Source of the DNA: Gammaproteobacteria bacterium
GTDB lineage: Bacteria; Pseudomonadota; Gammaproteobacteria; DSM-16500
DNA length: 64,000 nt
Assembly: GCA_021324305.1 (NCBI GenBank)
Contig: JAJPJI010000013.1
Coordinates: forward strand, 62,001 to 126,000
Reading direction: 5' to 3'
Under the pieces are notes generated by a model, which was not told where the DNA came from, made no database searches, and was given only the letters and a program-made list of their open reading frames with translations. Numbering within the stretch: the first letter of the stretch is position 1; every line of letters starts with the position of its first letter. The position numbers were made by a program, and so were the translations under genes. Positions 39,255 through 48,516 of this stretch are shown one piece after another.

Positions 39255-39590
39255 TCACTCGTGAATGATAACCACAGATTTATGGTCCGGAATAATCATC
39301 CCTAATTTATTTTCAGCTATCTGCTGTATTCGTGCCTGCATCATCCAAGTGCTGCGCTCCAATAGTAATTGCCCGCGTTGCACATGTAAATGATCTTGTT
39401 CAGACAGGTTACGCTGATAGGCGGCATGCAAGATGCGAGTCACATGAGTAACATAAATAATGCTCACGGCTGACAAGAGGACCCCCAGAGCCAGCACCAG
39501 CACAGCGATCTGCCGGCGGTTCAGAAAATGAGCCAATACCAGATGACGTGATAATACACCTTGATGAACTAAGCGTGCTGCCGCGTTCAT
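39255..39590 (-). CDS. ftsL: Cell division protein FtsL
   Basis: 111 residues. A single membrane helix (about 26-50, RQIAVLVLALGVLLSAVSII) is followed by a periplasmic coiled coil with a leucine-type heptad pattern (about 55-95). FtsL forms a complex with FtsB and FtsQ that activates FtsWI. Sequence conservation is low in this family, so the call rests on size, topology and position. Its ATGA start overlaps the rsmH stop by four bases. Confidence 0.9.
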   Translation of the reverse strand: MNAAARLVHQGVLSRHLVLAHFLNRRQIAVLVLALGVLLSAVSIIYVTHVTRILHAAYQRNLSEQDHLHVQRGQLLLERSTWMMQARIQQIAENKLGMIIPDHKSVVIIHE

Positions 39591-40543
39591 GATAATTTCT
39601 CCGCTATACGTAATATGGCACTACGTGCCCTGGGGTTGATGTTAACTTCATTTAAACCCGGCTTGATTGGCTTACCCAATGACTTGAGCCGTGCCTGAAA
39701 ACGATTTCCCTTGACCGGCAAACCACGCGGTAAATCTGCGCCTTTTTCATGCTGCCGAATAAATTGTTTAACAATTCTGTCTTCAAGTGAATGAAAGCTG
39801 ATGACAGCCAGACGGCCGCCGGCAATTAAACCATCAAGAGCCTGAGCAAGGCCAAGTTCCAGATCTTCCAATTCCTGATTGATTGCGATCCGGATTGCCT
39901 GAAAACTGCGTGTCGCGGGGTGTTTATCATAATTTTTTGATCTTGGAATAGCAAATTTGATGATATCAGCCAATTGTGCTGTGGTGGTAATAGGTTTCTG
40001 CTCGCGTGCCTTCACAATCGCACCAGCGATGCGTCGTGAAAATTTCTCTTCTCCATATTTCCACAATATGTTGGCAAGTTCCGTTTCACTGACTTGCGCA
40101 ATCCAGTTCATGGCATCCATACCCTGACTCGTATCCATACGCATATCAAGTTTGCCTTCCTTCGCAAAACTGAATCCACGTTCAGGATTATCCAGCTGCG
40201 GTGAAGACACACCAAGATCAAATAAAATTCCATTAACTTTGCCAAATACATTCTGTTGAATCAAGTGAATCTGCATTTGTGCAAATGAACCATGAATAAT
40301 GCTGAATCGTTTATCGTGAGAAAAATGTTTTTGCGCATAAGCAATCGCTTCCGGATCCTTATCGAAAGCAATTAATCTTCCGTGCGGGCCCAAACGATCC
40401 AGAATAGCTTGTGAATGGCTGCCGCGCCCGAATGTCGCGTCAACATAAATTCCATCAGATGAAGTAAAAAGACCGGCAACTGCTTCATTCAGCAGAACAG
40501 CGATATGTTGGTGAAAAATTTCGTTCATACGGCAAGCTGCCAT
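39587..40543 (-). CDS. rsmH: 16S rRNA m4C1402 methyltransferase
   Basis: 318 residues. RsmH (MraW) methylates N4 of C1402 in the ribosomal P site with SAM. HIAVLLNEAVAGL opens the domain, VDATFGRGSHS binds SAM, and GILFDLGVSSPQLD, RGFSFAKEGKLDMRMD and VISFHSLEDRIVK are family signatures. It follows mraZ by 28 bases and overlaps ftsL by four. Confidence 0.97.
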   Translation of the reverse strand: MAACRMNEIFHQHIAVLLNEAVAGLFTSSDGIYVDATFGRGSHSQAILDRLGPHGRLIAFDKDPEAIAYAQKHFSHDKRFSIIHGSFAQMQIHLIQQNVFGKVNGILFDLGVSSPQLDNPERGFSFAKEGKLDMRMDTSQGMDAMNWIAQVSETELANILWKYGEEKFSRRIAGAIVKAREQKPITTTAQLADIIKFAIPRSKNYDKHPATRSFQAIRIAINQELEDLELGLAQALDGLIAGGRLAVISFHSLEDRIVKQFIRQHEKGADLPRGLPVKGNRFQARLKSLGKPIKPGLNEVNINPRARSAILRIAEKLS

Positions 40544-40571
40544 GTTGGTTAGTAAACTCCCTTCACTTACA

Positions 40572-41033
40572 TCACAACGAAATAGACTTCACCTCTTCAG
40601 GTAGAGAGGAGCCATTTGAATCGGATTCTTCCTGCAACCAGCGGTTTCGGCATTCATCCCAACGCGCCTGATCCCATAATTCAAATTTTTTCCCCTGACC
40701 AACTAATACCGCATGCTTGTTGAGTCCAGCATATTCGCGTAACAAAGGCGGCAATAGTACACGTCCATGAGTATCCATTTCCACATCTGTCGCATGCCCA
40801 ACCAGCAACCGCTGGATGCGGCGCGCGGCAGGATTAAAACTTGGAAGTCCCGCCAGCTTCTTTTCAATCTCTTCCCACTCCGGCAATGGATAGACCAGTA
40901 AACAGCGTTCCTCTGTATCAATCGTCAATACCACCACGCTTTTACTATCAAGCTGCAGCCGCTCGCGGTATCGGGTTGGCATCACGATCCTGCCCTTCGC
41001 ATCGATGTTTATCCCATTGATACCGCGAAACAC
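40572..41033 (-). CDS. mraZ: Transcriptional regulator MraZ
   Basis: 153 residues. I chose the GTG at 41033 because GGAGG sits eight bases upstream and it gives the family start MFRG. The longer frame from 41078 adds 15 residues unlike MraZ. The protein has two AbrB-type repeats: about residues 5-50 (INIDAKGRIVMPTRYRE) and 75-125 (VEMDTHGRVLLPPLLREYAGL). MraZ binds tandem repeats in its own promoter and controls the dcw operon. Here a five-copy 10-base repeat lies 86-137 bases upstream. Confidence 0.95.
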   Translation of the reverse strand: MFRGINGINIDAKGRIVMPTRYRERLQLDSKSVVVLTIDTEERCLLVYPLPEWEEIEKKLAGLPSFNPAARRIQRLLVGHATDVEMDTHGRVLLPPLLREYAGLNKHAVLVGQGKKFELWDQARWDECRNRWLQEESDSNGSSLPEEVKSISL

Positions 41034-41118
41034 TGCATTAACCTCCCCGAGAGAGAAGCCCACAAAGAAAACCCCCAAAATCTAGGAAGCAGCCGTAAAA
41101 CCTTTGTGGGTAAAATTG

Positions 41119-41170
41119 AATATACCACAATTTTCCACAAAACAACACTTTCTACCACTTATCTCCACTT
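41119..41170 (-). promoter_or_regulatory. Five tandem 10-bp repeats, probable MraZ operator and promoter
   Basis: Read on the mraZ strand, five consecutive decamers are AAGTGGAGAT, AAGTGGTAGA, AAGTGTTGTT, TTGTGGAAAA and TTGTGGTATA. The shared core is WWGTGK, at exact 10-base spacing, one helical turn. Known MraZ sites are GTGG/TGGG-type direct repeats with the same 10-base period. A candidate -10 (TATATT, 41119-41124) overlaps the last copy, which would suit autorepression. The -35 is weak. Confidence 0.72.
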
Positions 41171-41233
41171 TTCGCGAAAGTAGACGCACCGGCTTTGCTG
41201 TTATGGGAGATTGAGAGCGCTCATTACACTGTG

Positions 41234-41405
41234 TCCTGGCGAGACCAATCCAGGCGAAAACCCATGGATCGCCACGCTGATTTCAGCCTGCAGTGACGAG
41301 CTGGGTTCATTTCCAGCTTCGCGATTGAATTCAGATGAGTATCTGCAGGATACCGGTAATCAGCGTCGTCGTTGAGGAGCTGCAAAGCAGCCGCGGCAAT
41401 CGAGA
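41234..41405. repeat. Degenerate copies of the palindromic intergenic repeat
   Basis: Two partial, diverged copies share words with the 11496-11573 repeat: ccatggatcgccacgctgat with cagtgacgagctgg (about 41262-41303), and gttgaggagctgcaaag, agccgcggcaatcgagac (about 41370-41405). They lie between the mraZ promoter and rnpB. Confidence 0.45.
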
Positions 41406-41424
41406 CAGCAGGGAAAAACAGGAA

Positions 41425-41774
41425 TTAGTGAGTCAGTCGATAAGCCGGGTTCTGTCGCGAGCAATCATTTATCTAGGATGCCTGTTGCCAGACACCTCAT
41501 GCAGCCTACCCAAACCCAGTGCGGGTCGCACTATCAGGTTCCTATTTGGCCTTACTCCAGGCGGGGTTTACCATGCCGCAACTGTTACCAGTCACGCGGT
41601 GCGCTCTTACCGCACCATTTCACCCTTACCCAGCCCCGTTGCGGAGGCTGGGCGGTATATTTTCTGTGGCACTTTCCGTAGGCTCACGCCTCCCAGATGT
41701 TATCTGGCGCCTTACCCTATGGAGCCCGGACTTTCCTCCCCTTCAAATGAAGGAGCGATTGCCTGACTGACTCG
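41425..41774 (-). ncRNA. rnpB: RNase P RNA (bacterial class A)
   Basis: About 350 nucleotides. The minus strand shows the class A conserved core: GAGGAAAGTCCGGGCTCCAT near the 5' end, GGTAAGGGTGAAA, GGTGCGGTAAGAGCGCACCG, GGTAAACCCC, AAGGCCAAATAGG, GGGTAGGCTGC, CTAGATAAATGA and ACAGAACCCGGCTTATC near the 3' end. The P1 helix is formed by GAGTCAGTC (41765-41773) and GACTGACTC (41430-41438). It is the ribozyme that trims the 5' end of pre-tRNA. Ends are set from P1 and may be off by a few bases. It lies upstream of mraZ, as in several gammaproteobacteria. Confidence 0.97.
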
Positions 41775-41858
41775 CCGGCAAGTCTAACACAGTTTGTAGG
41801 AGAGAAATATCAAGATGCGGGCTGAACAGCGATGTCAGGGCCGCGCCTGTCAGGATGA

Positions 41859-42293
41859 TCAGCCCATTTTCAAATCATTTTTTGGCGCGGCGGGTGCAAA
41901 CAAGGAAAACAACTCTTCAAGATCCGTGCTGCCAAAGTATGTTGTCAGGGATTTTTCATTAAAAAGCTGGCTGCCTGCTGTTGTTCTCGTCTCAATGCGT
42001 GCGCTTTCGATGGATGAGTAAATTTTGGCACACTGTTTAAGTTGTGCGTCGGAAATCCTGTACTCACGCAAATGACCTGAGTATTTTTCAGCAGCCCTTG
42101 CGATGTCACGCACCAGGGCATAGCCAATAATAAATTCCAATGCCTCCTCAGAGGATTTAAATCGCTGCTGATTACGTATTTGATCACAACCCGCGCTTAT
42201 GAACTTTAAAACCTGATCCAGGTCATTCTCATGGACTCTTCTCATGAGAAAATCAATCTCGATCAATTGATCCTTGCTAAGAGCTTCTGGCAT
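41859..42293 (-). CDS. Hypothetical protein, second gene of a two-gene unit
   Basis: 144 residues. The ATG at 42293 is preceded by GGGAGG ten bases upstream, so I prefer it to the TTG at 42302. It is predicted mainly helical, with no signal or membrane segment. The segment ISAGCDQIRNQQRFKSSEEA is mid-protein, and the C-terminus ends in Ala/Pro-rich and basic residues. No family is recognised. It starts 5 bases after the stop of the 124-residue gene, so the two are almost certainly cotranscribed and perhaps work together. Confidence 0.6.
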   Translation of the reverse strand: MPEALSKDQLIEIDFLMRRVHENDLDQVLKFISAGCDQIRNQQRFKSSEEALEFIIGYALVRDIARAAEKYSGHLREYRISDAQLKQCAKIYSSIESARIETRTTAGSQLFNEKSLTTYFGSTDLEELFSLFAPAAPKNDLKMG

Positions 42294-42298
42294 GGAAA

Positions 42299-42673
42299 TC
42301 AACCCTCCCGCAGCGTGGATTGAAACTTCTTGTGGGCATTTATCCGTTGCTGGATGTCCCTGGAAAAAACATGTATGAACTTCTTCAGGTCATCCTGGTA
42401 ACGTGGATCGTCCCATTTTTCCTGTACTTGAAAAAAAATAAACTCCCGCGCACAGATACTTTTTAATTCATCAAAATACTGAGGATAAAGATGCTCAAAT
42501 ACAGAATCAGGTAGCGAATCGATAATTTCCCCGATTACTTCCTCCATTTGCTTGTTCGTGATCCCGAATATTCTTGCAATCTCGCTATCTGTCTGCAGAT
42601 TGAAAACCAGCTTGCACATATCCTTGACGGCATTGATAACACCGTGTGAAAACTCGAGTTTTCTAACCTGCAT
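42299..42673 (-). CDS. Hypothetical protein, first gene of a two-gene unit
   Basis: 124 residues, mainly helical and acidic. TDSEIARIFGITNKQMEEVI (about residues 28-47) could be a helix-turn-helix-like segment, but the match is weak. The C-terminal half is aromatic and charged. It has no signal peptide. It is followed at once by the 144-residue gene. Neighbours are rnpB downstream and a glycosyltransferase upstream, which say nothing about function. DNA binding is a guess only. Confidence 0.55.
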   Translation of the reverse strand: MQVRKLEFSHGVINAVKDMCKLVFNLQTDSEIARIFGITNKQMEEVIGEIIDSLPDSVFEHLYPQYFDELKSICAREFIFFQVQEKWDDPRYQDDLKKFIHVFSRDIQQRINAHKKFQSTLREG

Positions 42674-42711
42674 TATCCGGAGCCCCGATTGCGCAAATGC
42701 TTACAATACAA

Positions 42712-43596
42712 TTATACCTCATTTAAAAATTGCCTGGCCAATTCAAGTGAAACCCGATGGTGCCTGTATTTGTTTTCCTGTTTGACATTCAAGCCAAACA
42801 GCCTCTTTATCAAGGACAAGCGCAACATATGAAAGCGCGCATGCCTTAAGTCATGTTTGACAATTTTCAAAACGTCGGATTTCGGGTAGTGCTTTTTATA
42901 AAACAGCAGCTTTCCCGCTTTTTTCTTGCGCACGACTTCTTCGCGCGGATTACCTTTCTCGCTTGCGCTGCCAATATGCCGGACTGTCATCTGTTCACAA
43001 TATTCAATCGTGTAGCCAAGCTTGCGTATGCGCAAACAAAGATCTGTTTCCTCGCCATACAGGAAGAAATCCTCATCGAATCCATGAATCCGTTCAAACA
43101 CGTCACGCCGCGCAATCATGCTTGCACCCAGGACTGTCGCCAGTCTGCCGGGCAACTCTGAAAAATCAGCACTGGACTGTGTTTGACGGGGATAATGAAG
43201 AAACGCTGTGCGCTCAAGTTTATTATCTGCATTGACAATGCGGGTACCGGCCAGGCCACAATGAGGGTGATGATCCATAAACTGTACTGCGCGAAATAAA
43301 TCCGTCTCGGTCAAACAGACAGCATCCGGATTAAGCATAAATACATAACGCCCCCTACAAATCTTGAACGCCTGATTATTTGCCCGTCCAAAACCCTTAT
43401 TATCACTGTTCGCTATCAATGCGATGCATGCCTCAAATTGACGCAGAACCTCAATGCTGTCATCGCTGCTATGGTTATCAACGACAATGATTTCAAAATT
43501 TATATTCTGCTGACACAAAACAGATTCAACGCATTTTTTAACAAGCTGGGCAGTGTTGTAATTAACGATTATGACAGAAACATCAATGATAGGCAT
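42712..43596 (-). CDS. Family 2 glycosyltransferase (rhamnosyltransferase-like)
   Basis: 294 residues, GT-A fold. VSVIIVNYNTAQLVKKCVES begins the nucleotide-sugar domain, VVDNHSSDDS follows (about residues 36-45), and FMLNPDAV contains the DxD-like metal site (NPD). DEDFFLYGEETDLCLRIRKL is the acceptor/catalytic ED motif, strong for wbbL-like rhamnosyltransferases. The C-terminal 60 residues are basic. The dTDP-rhamnose operon elsewhere in the window gives a possible donor, but the sugar is inferred. It stands alone upstream of the two-gene unknown unit. Confidence 0.85.
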   Translation of the reverse strand: MPIIDVSVIIVNYNTAQLVKKCVESVLCQQNINFEIIVVDNHSSDDSIEVLRQFEACIALIANSDNKGFGRANNQAFKICRGRYVFMLNPDAVCLTETDLFRAVQFMDHHPHCGLAGTRIVNADNKLERTAFLHYPRQTQSSADFSELPGRLATVLGASMIARRDVFERIHGFDEDFFLYGEETDLCLRIRKLGYTIEYCEQMTVRHIGSASEKGNPREEVVRKKKAGKLLFYKKHYPKSDVLKIVKHDLRHARFHMLRLSLIKRLFGLNVKQENKYRHHRVSLELARQFLNEV

Positions 43597-43716
43597 AAGT
43601 AAGATTCATTATTAATTGGCCGCGTCAAGTATAAAGCCCACATAATGTACAAGGCAAGCTTGCGACTTAAGATAACCCGCATGGATGAACCAGCCGCCCT
43701 GCAGAAATAAGCACAT

Positions 43717-44568
43717 TTATTTGTTCTTTTTAGCCAAGGCCATTTCATACAATACGTTTTTGCGTTCGCCAGTGATTTTACTCGCCAGTGCGGCCGCCTG
43801 CTTGAGGGGCAGTTCCTCTAAAAGCGCATCCAGTACCTCTTCAGGAATAACCTCTTTACTTACGCTGGCTTCCTCATCGATCCCCTCAACCAATATGACA
43901 AATTCACCACGCAATTCCTTCTCACGCGCCGTGTAATGACTGACAAGCCCTGCCAGTTCGTCAGTGAGTACAGACTCATGGATTTTGGTAATCTCTCGTG
44001 CGACGGTTGCCATTCTTGTCCCGCCAAAGACTTCCATCATGGTTTGTAATGTGGACAGCAATCGATGCGGCGCTTCGTAGAAGATCATGGTGCGAGCCTC
44101 GTGCAGCAACAACGCCAGCCGGTTGCGGCGAGCTTCAGGCTTGGCTGGCAAAAAACCCTCAAATGTGAATTTATCTGTCGGAAGCCCAGCCACGCTTAAT
44201 GCCGCAATTGCAGCGCATGGTCCGGGAATAGATACCACATTGATACCTTGCGCCTTTGCCTCCCGGACCAGATGGAACCCCGGATCACTGATTAAGGGCG
44301 TACCCGCATCGCTGATCAAAGCAACTGACTCACCCTGCTGCAAATGCTCCAATATAACCTTGAGCCGTTCCCGCTCATTAAATTCGTGCATTGAGATACT
44401 GGGCTTGTTGATGGAGAAATGTTTTAATAAGGGTGATGAATGTCTGGTGTCTTCCGCAGCGATCCTGTCAACCTTCTTCAACACTTCAATAGCCCGCAAC
44501 GTAATATCCTGCAAATTGCCTATCGGTGTGGCAACAATATACAGTGTGCCGATTTTTTCACTTTTCAT
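43717..44568 (-). CDS. rsmI: 16S rRNA 2'-O-ribose C1402 methyltransferase
   Basis: 283 residues. RsmI 2'-O-methylates C1402, the same nucleotide that RsmH methylates on its base, and rsmH is also in this window. TLYIVATPIGNLQDITLRAI at the N-terminus, AAEDTRHS, SDAGTPLISDPGF and VVSIPGPCAAIAALSVAGLP are the tetrapyrrole-methylase-type SAM motifs. FYEAPHRLLSTL fits RsmI. It is divergent from yraN, as in E. coli, but lpoA is missing from between them. Confidence 0.97.
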   Translation of the reverse strand: MKSEKIGTLYIVATPIGNLQDITLRAIEVLKKVDRIAAEDTRHSSPLLKHFSINKPSISMHEFNERERLKVILEHLQQGESVALISDAGTPLISDPGFHLVREAKAQGINVVSIPGPCAAIAALSVAGLPTDKFTFEGFLPAKPEARRNRLALLLHEARTMIFYEAPHRLLSTLQTMMEVFGGTRMATVAREITKIHESVLTDELAGLVSHYTAREKELRGEFVILVEGIDEEASVSKEVIPEEVLDALLEELPLKQAAALASKITGERKNVLYEMALAKKNK

Positions 44569-44740
44569 CGCTTATCATCTTTTTTGATAAAAAAGCATTT
44601 TAAACAATAACCACGATAAACTCTATGCACATGATTCAGCGTCATTGGTGACAATCAAATCCCTGGACCAGCAAGCACAGCAAACTCTTGCGACATCGGA
44701 AAAAGACCTTCAGAGAGACCAAAAAACAGGAGTTTTCGGA

Positions 44741-45121
44741 ATGAATCCACTCGACAGGCAAAAAATCGGCAGACATGCGGAAAATCAGGCATGTGCTTAT
44801 CTATTGTCACTCGGCTTTATCTTGATCGAGAAAAATTATCGCTGCCGTCATGGTGAGATTGACTTAATCATGCGTGACCGGGATGATATCGTATTCGTGG
44901 AAGTCCGCAGCCGGAGCCGCAAGGACTATGGCAGCGCAGACGAATCGATAGATAAACGCAAGAGAAACAGGATTATCAGAGCTGCCACACATTTTTTGCA
45001 AAAGCAGCACTGGTTATATAAAGTGAGCAGCCGCTTTGATGTGATCGCCATTCATTATACAAATGGAAAATCACAGCTTGAGTGGATTAAAAACGCATTT
45101 TTGGATGAGAGTGATTTTTAG
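44741..45121 (+). CDS. yraN: YraN family (UPF0102) nuclease-like protein
   Basis: 126 residues from the ATG at 44741, with GGAG eight bases upstream. A TTG at 44645 would add 32 residues unlike the family. LLSLGFILIEKNYRCRHGEIDLIM and DIVFVEVRSRS carry the Holliday-junction-resolvase-like core: E and D of GEIDLI and ExK-type EVR. The family's function is still unclear, and a nuclease is expected from the fold. It is first in yraN-diaA-dolP, a standard gammaproteobacterial order. Confidence 0.9.
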   Translation: MNPLDRQKIGRHAENQACAYLLSLGFILIEKNYRCRHGEIDLIMRDRDDIVFVEVRSRSRKDYGSADESIDKRKRNRIIRAATHFLQKQHWLYKVSSRFDVIAIHYTNGKSQLEWIKNAFLDESDF

Positions 45122-45150
45122 GGTGAAGTTTCAACAGACATTTTATATAG

Positions 45151-46346
<1,196 letters not shown>

Positions 46347-46382
46347 GATAGCTATTTATCTTCAAGCCTATTTAATCAAAGC

Positions 46383-46411
46383 CTTCCTCCCCCGATCAAA
46401 GCGGGGAGGAA
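46383..46411. terminator. Hairpin between convergent dolP and sensor kinase
   Basis: TTCCTCCCC and GGGGAGGAA form a 9-pair stem around a short loop, in the 75-base gap between convergent genes. It has no long U-run on either strand, so it may terminate in both directions only weakly. Confidence 0.45.
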
Positions 46412-46421
46412 ACAGATGCAA

Positions 46422-48410
46422 TCATTTCTTCGCATATTCTTCAAGGACTGCCGCGATTTCATCATAGCTGATAGGTTTTGCAATAATGCGGTTCATTCCT
46501 GAATCAAATGCCTGCTGGCGATCCCGTTCGAGAATATGTGCGGTCATGGCAACAATCGGCATCTCTTTTAAATCAGGACACTGGCGCAAACGCTTGACGA
46601 TATCAAATCCACTGATATCCGGCAGACCCACATCCATGAAAATCAGATCGTATTTGTTGATTTCACACACGTTTTCCAGCACTTTCTGGCCATTATCGAC
46701 CACATCCACGCAACAACCGAAATCTTCCAGCATGATTTTGGCTATTTTCTGGTTAATCAGGTTGTCTTCGACAAGCAGGACATTCGACTTATATTGCGAC
46801 CGCTGCAGGAGTGATGATTTATCCGCAGCCATATTCATGCCTGAATTCTTCGAATCGGACGATTGCAGCTTTAACGACAATGTGAATTTGAATTCGGATC
46901 CTTTTCCGACTTCGCTTTTAACTTCAATTTCACCGCCCATGGCTTCAACCAGCTGCTTGGTTATTGCGAGACCAAGACCGATTCCCCTGTGTTTACGATG
47001 ATATATTGAATCAATCTGACTGAATTTTTCAAAAATGCTTTCCAGTTTGTCACGACGGATTCCAATTCCTGTGTCAACCACCGTGACCTCAAACAAGGCC
47101 CTGGTCTTGGATTTTTTCGGGCAATTCACGATCACCTTGATGTAACCATCTTCGGTAAACTTAATCGCATTGCCTAATAAATTCACCAATACCTGCCTGA
47201 CGCGATTGGCATCTCCAATGACTGCGCTGGTCAAATCCGGGTTATATTCAAGGATCAAATCAATGCCTTTCTCGCGTGCTTGATATTGCAGGCTCTGGAC
47301 GATTTGAGTAAATAAACTGTAAAGATCAAATGGATCGTTCGAAAAAGACAGCTTTCCGGCTTCCAGCCTGGCGAAATCCAGAATATCACTCACCAGTGAG
47401 AGCAAACTGTTTCCGGCGTTACTGATGATATCGACATATTCTTCTGATTCAGCAGGAAGACCTTTCATTTTAAGAATTTGCGCCATTCCAAGGATTGCAT
47501 TTAGCGGTGTACGCAGCTCATGACTAATCATCGCCAAGAAGTCTGACTTAGCCTGGTTTGCCACTTCAGCTCGCTGCATGGCGTCCCTTAGCTTTTGTTC
47601 ATGCAAGACTTCCTTGGTGATGTCTTCAGCAATGCCCGCGAAACCAATGAAATTGTTTTTTTCATCCTGAATGGGAAAGCTGGTATCCTTGATCCATCTT
47701 ATGTCCCCCTCTGGAGTAAAAATACGATAACGATATTCATATTGCGCATCCTGGCCCATTTCCTTCAGGGTCTCAAATCGCGCCACATTGGATGCTTTCT
47801 CGCGGTCTTCGGGGTGCAGCGTATCCAGCCACGAATCAGGATTCTCGTATAAGCTGTCACGGCTTCTTCCCCACACTTTTTCATAACCGGGACTGAGATA
47901 TAATTGCTTGTTGCATGAGTTATCCCTTACCCAGAAGACGGCATGCACTTTTTCTGCGAAAAAACGAAAAAAATGGCTGGCTTGTTCCAGCTCTGCCAAT
48001 CTTAATTTTTCCTGGGTGACATCTTTAGCGATGCCTGCAAACCCGATAAACTGATGATTAGTATCATAGAGAGGGAAATTCACTTCCTGGATACGCCTGA
48101 TATCATTATCAGGGCGTATGATTCGATATTCCAAAAAGTTGGTCTGTCCTTCCTGCGGATTGTTCTTGATTCGGTTAATTTCAATCTCAACCTGTTTCCT
48201 GTCGTTCGGATGAACCGTCGAGAACCATGCGACACTGTCATCGTATAAGCTTTCGCATGTTCGTCCCCAGATTTTTTCATAGGCTGGACTGATATAAAGC
48301 TGGGTCTTATAATCAACATCACGGATCCAGAAAACATCCTGGCTCAGCTCGGCAAGCTTATAAAAGTACTTTCCCAGATTGATAACACTTGAGTCAGTTA
48401 ACGAGTTCAT
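46422..48410 (-). CDS. PAS-PAS hybrid sensor histidine kinase
   Basis: 662 residues. Two PAS domains lie at about 15-135 and 145-270; each repeats FWIRD/FWVRD, SPxYEKxWGR and EYR/R-I-PxGDIR. A HisKA domain has the phosphorylated His of SHELRTPLN (H297). HATPase_c has N414 in LLGNAIKF, DTGIG (446-450) and GIGLGLAI (477-484). A receiver domain (about 543-660) has DN at 549-550 and phospho-Asp D593 in FMDVGLP. There is no membrane segment, so it senses a cytoplasmic cue, perhaps redox or small molecules. No histidine phosphotransfer domain is attached, and its partner is not nearby. The signal is unknown. Confidence 0.93.
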   Translation of the reverse strand: MNSLTDSSVINLGKYFYKLAELSQDVFWIRDVDYKTQLYISPAYEKIWGRTCESLYDDSVAWFSTVHPNDRKQVEIEINRIKNNPQEGQTNFLEYRIIRPDNDIRRIQEVNFPLYDTNHQFIGFAGIAKDVTQEKLRLAELEQASHFFRFFAEKVHAVFWVRDNSCNKQLYLSPGYEKVWGRSRDSLYENPDSWLDTLHPEDREKASNVARFETLKEMGQDAQYEYRYRIFTPEGDIRWIKDTSFPIQDEKNNFIGFAGIAEDITKEVLHEQKLRDAMQRAEVANQAKSDFLAMISHELRTPLNAILGMAQILKMKGLPAESEEYVDIISNAGNSLLSLVSDILDFARLEAGKLSFSNDPFDLYSLFTQIVQSLQYQAREKGIDLILEYNPDLTSAVIGDANRVRQVLVNLLGNAIKFTEDGYIKVIVNCPKKSKTRALFEVTVVDTGIGIRRDKLESIFEKFSQIDSIYHRKHRGIGLGLAITKQLVEAMGGEIEVKSEVGKGSEFKFTLSLKLQSSDSKNSGMNMAADKSSLLQRSQYKSNVLLVEDNLINQKIAKIMLEDFGCCVDVVDNGQKVLENVCEINKYDLIFMDVGLPDISGFDIVKRLRQCPDLKEMPIVAMTAHILERDRQQAFDSGMNRIIAKPISYDEIAAVLEEYAKK

Positions 48411-48516
48411 GGCTCTAGAGACTTGTTTTTTATAAAAAAATTCGGATAAGATGTAATATTTCCAACTATTCTATCACTAGAATGACACAAAGCAAAAATA
48501 TACGAGGGTTACTGGT

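Noticed and set aside
41335-41766. Three plus-strand frames of 67-143 codons
   Set aside because: They cover RNase P RNA on the opposite strand.
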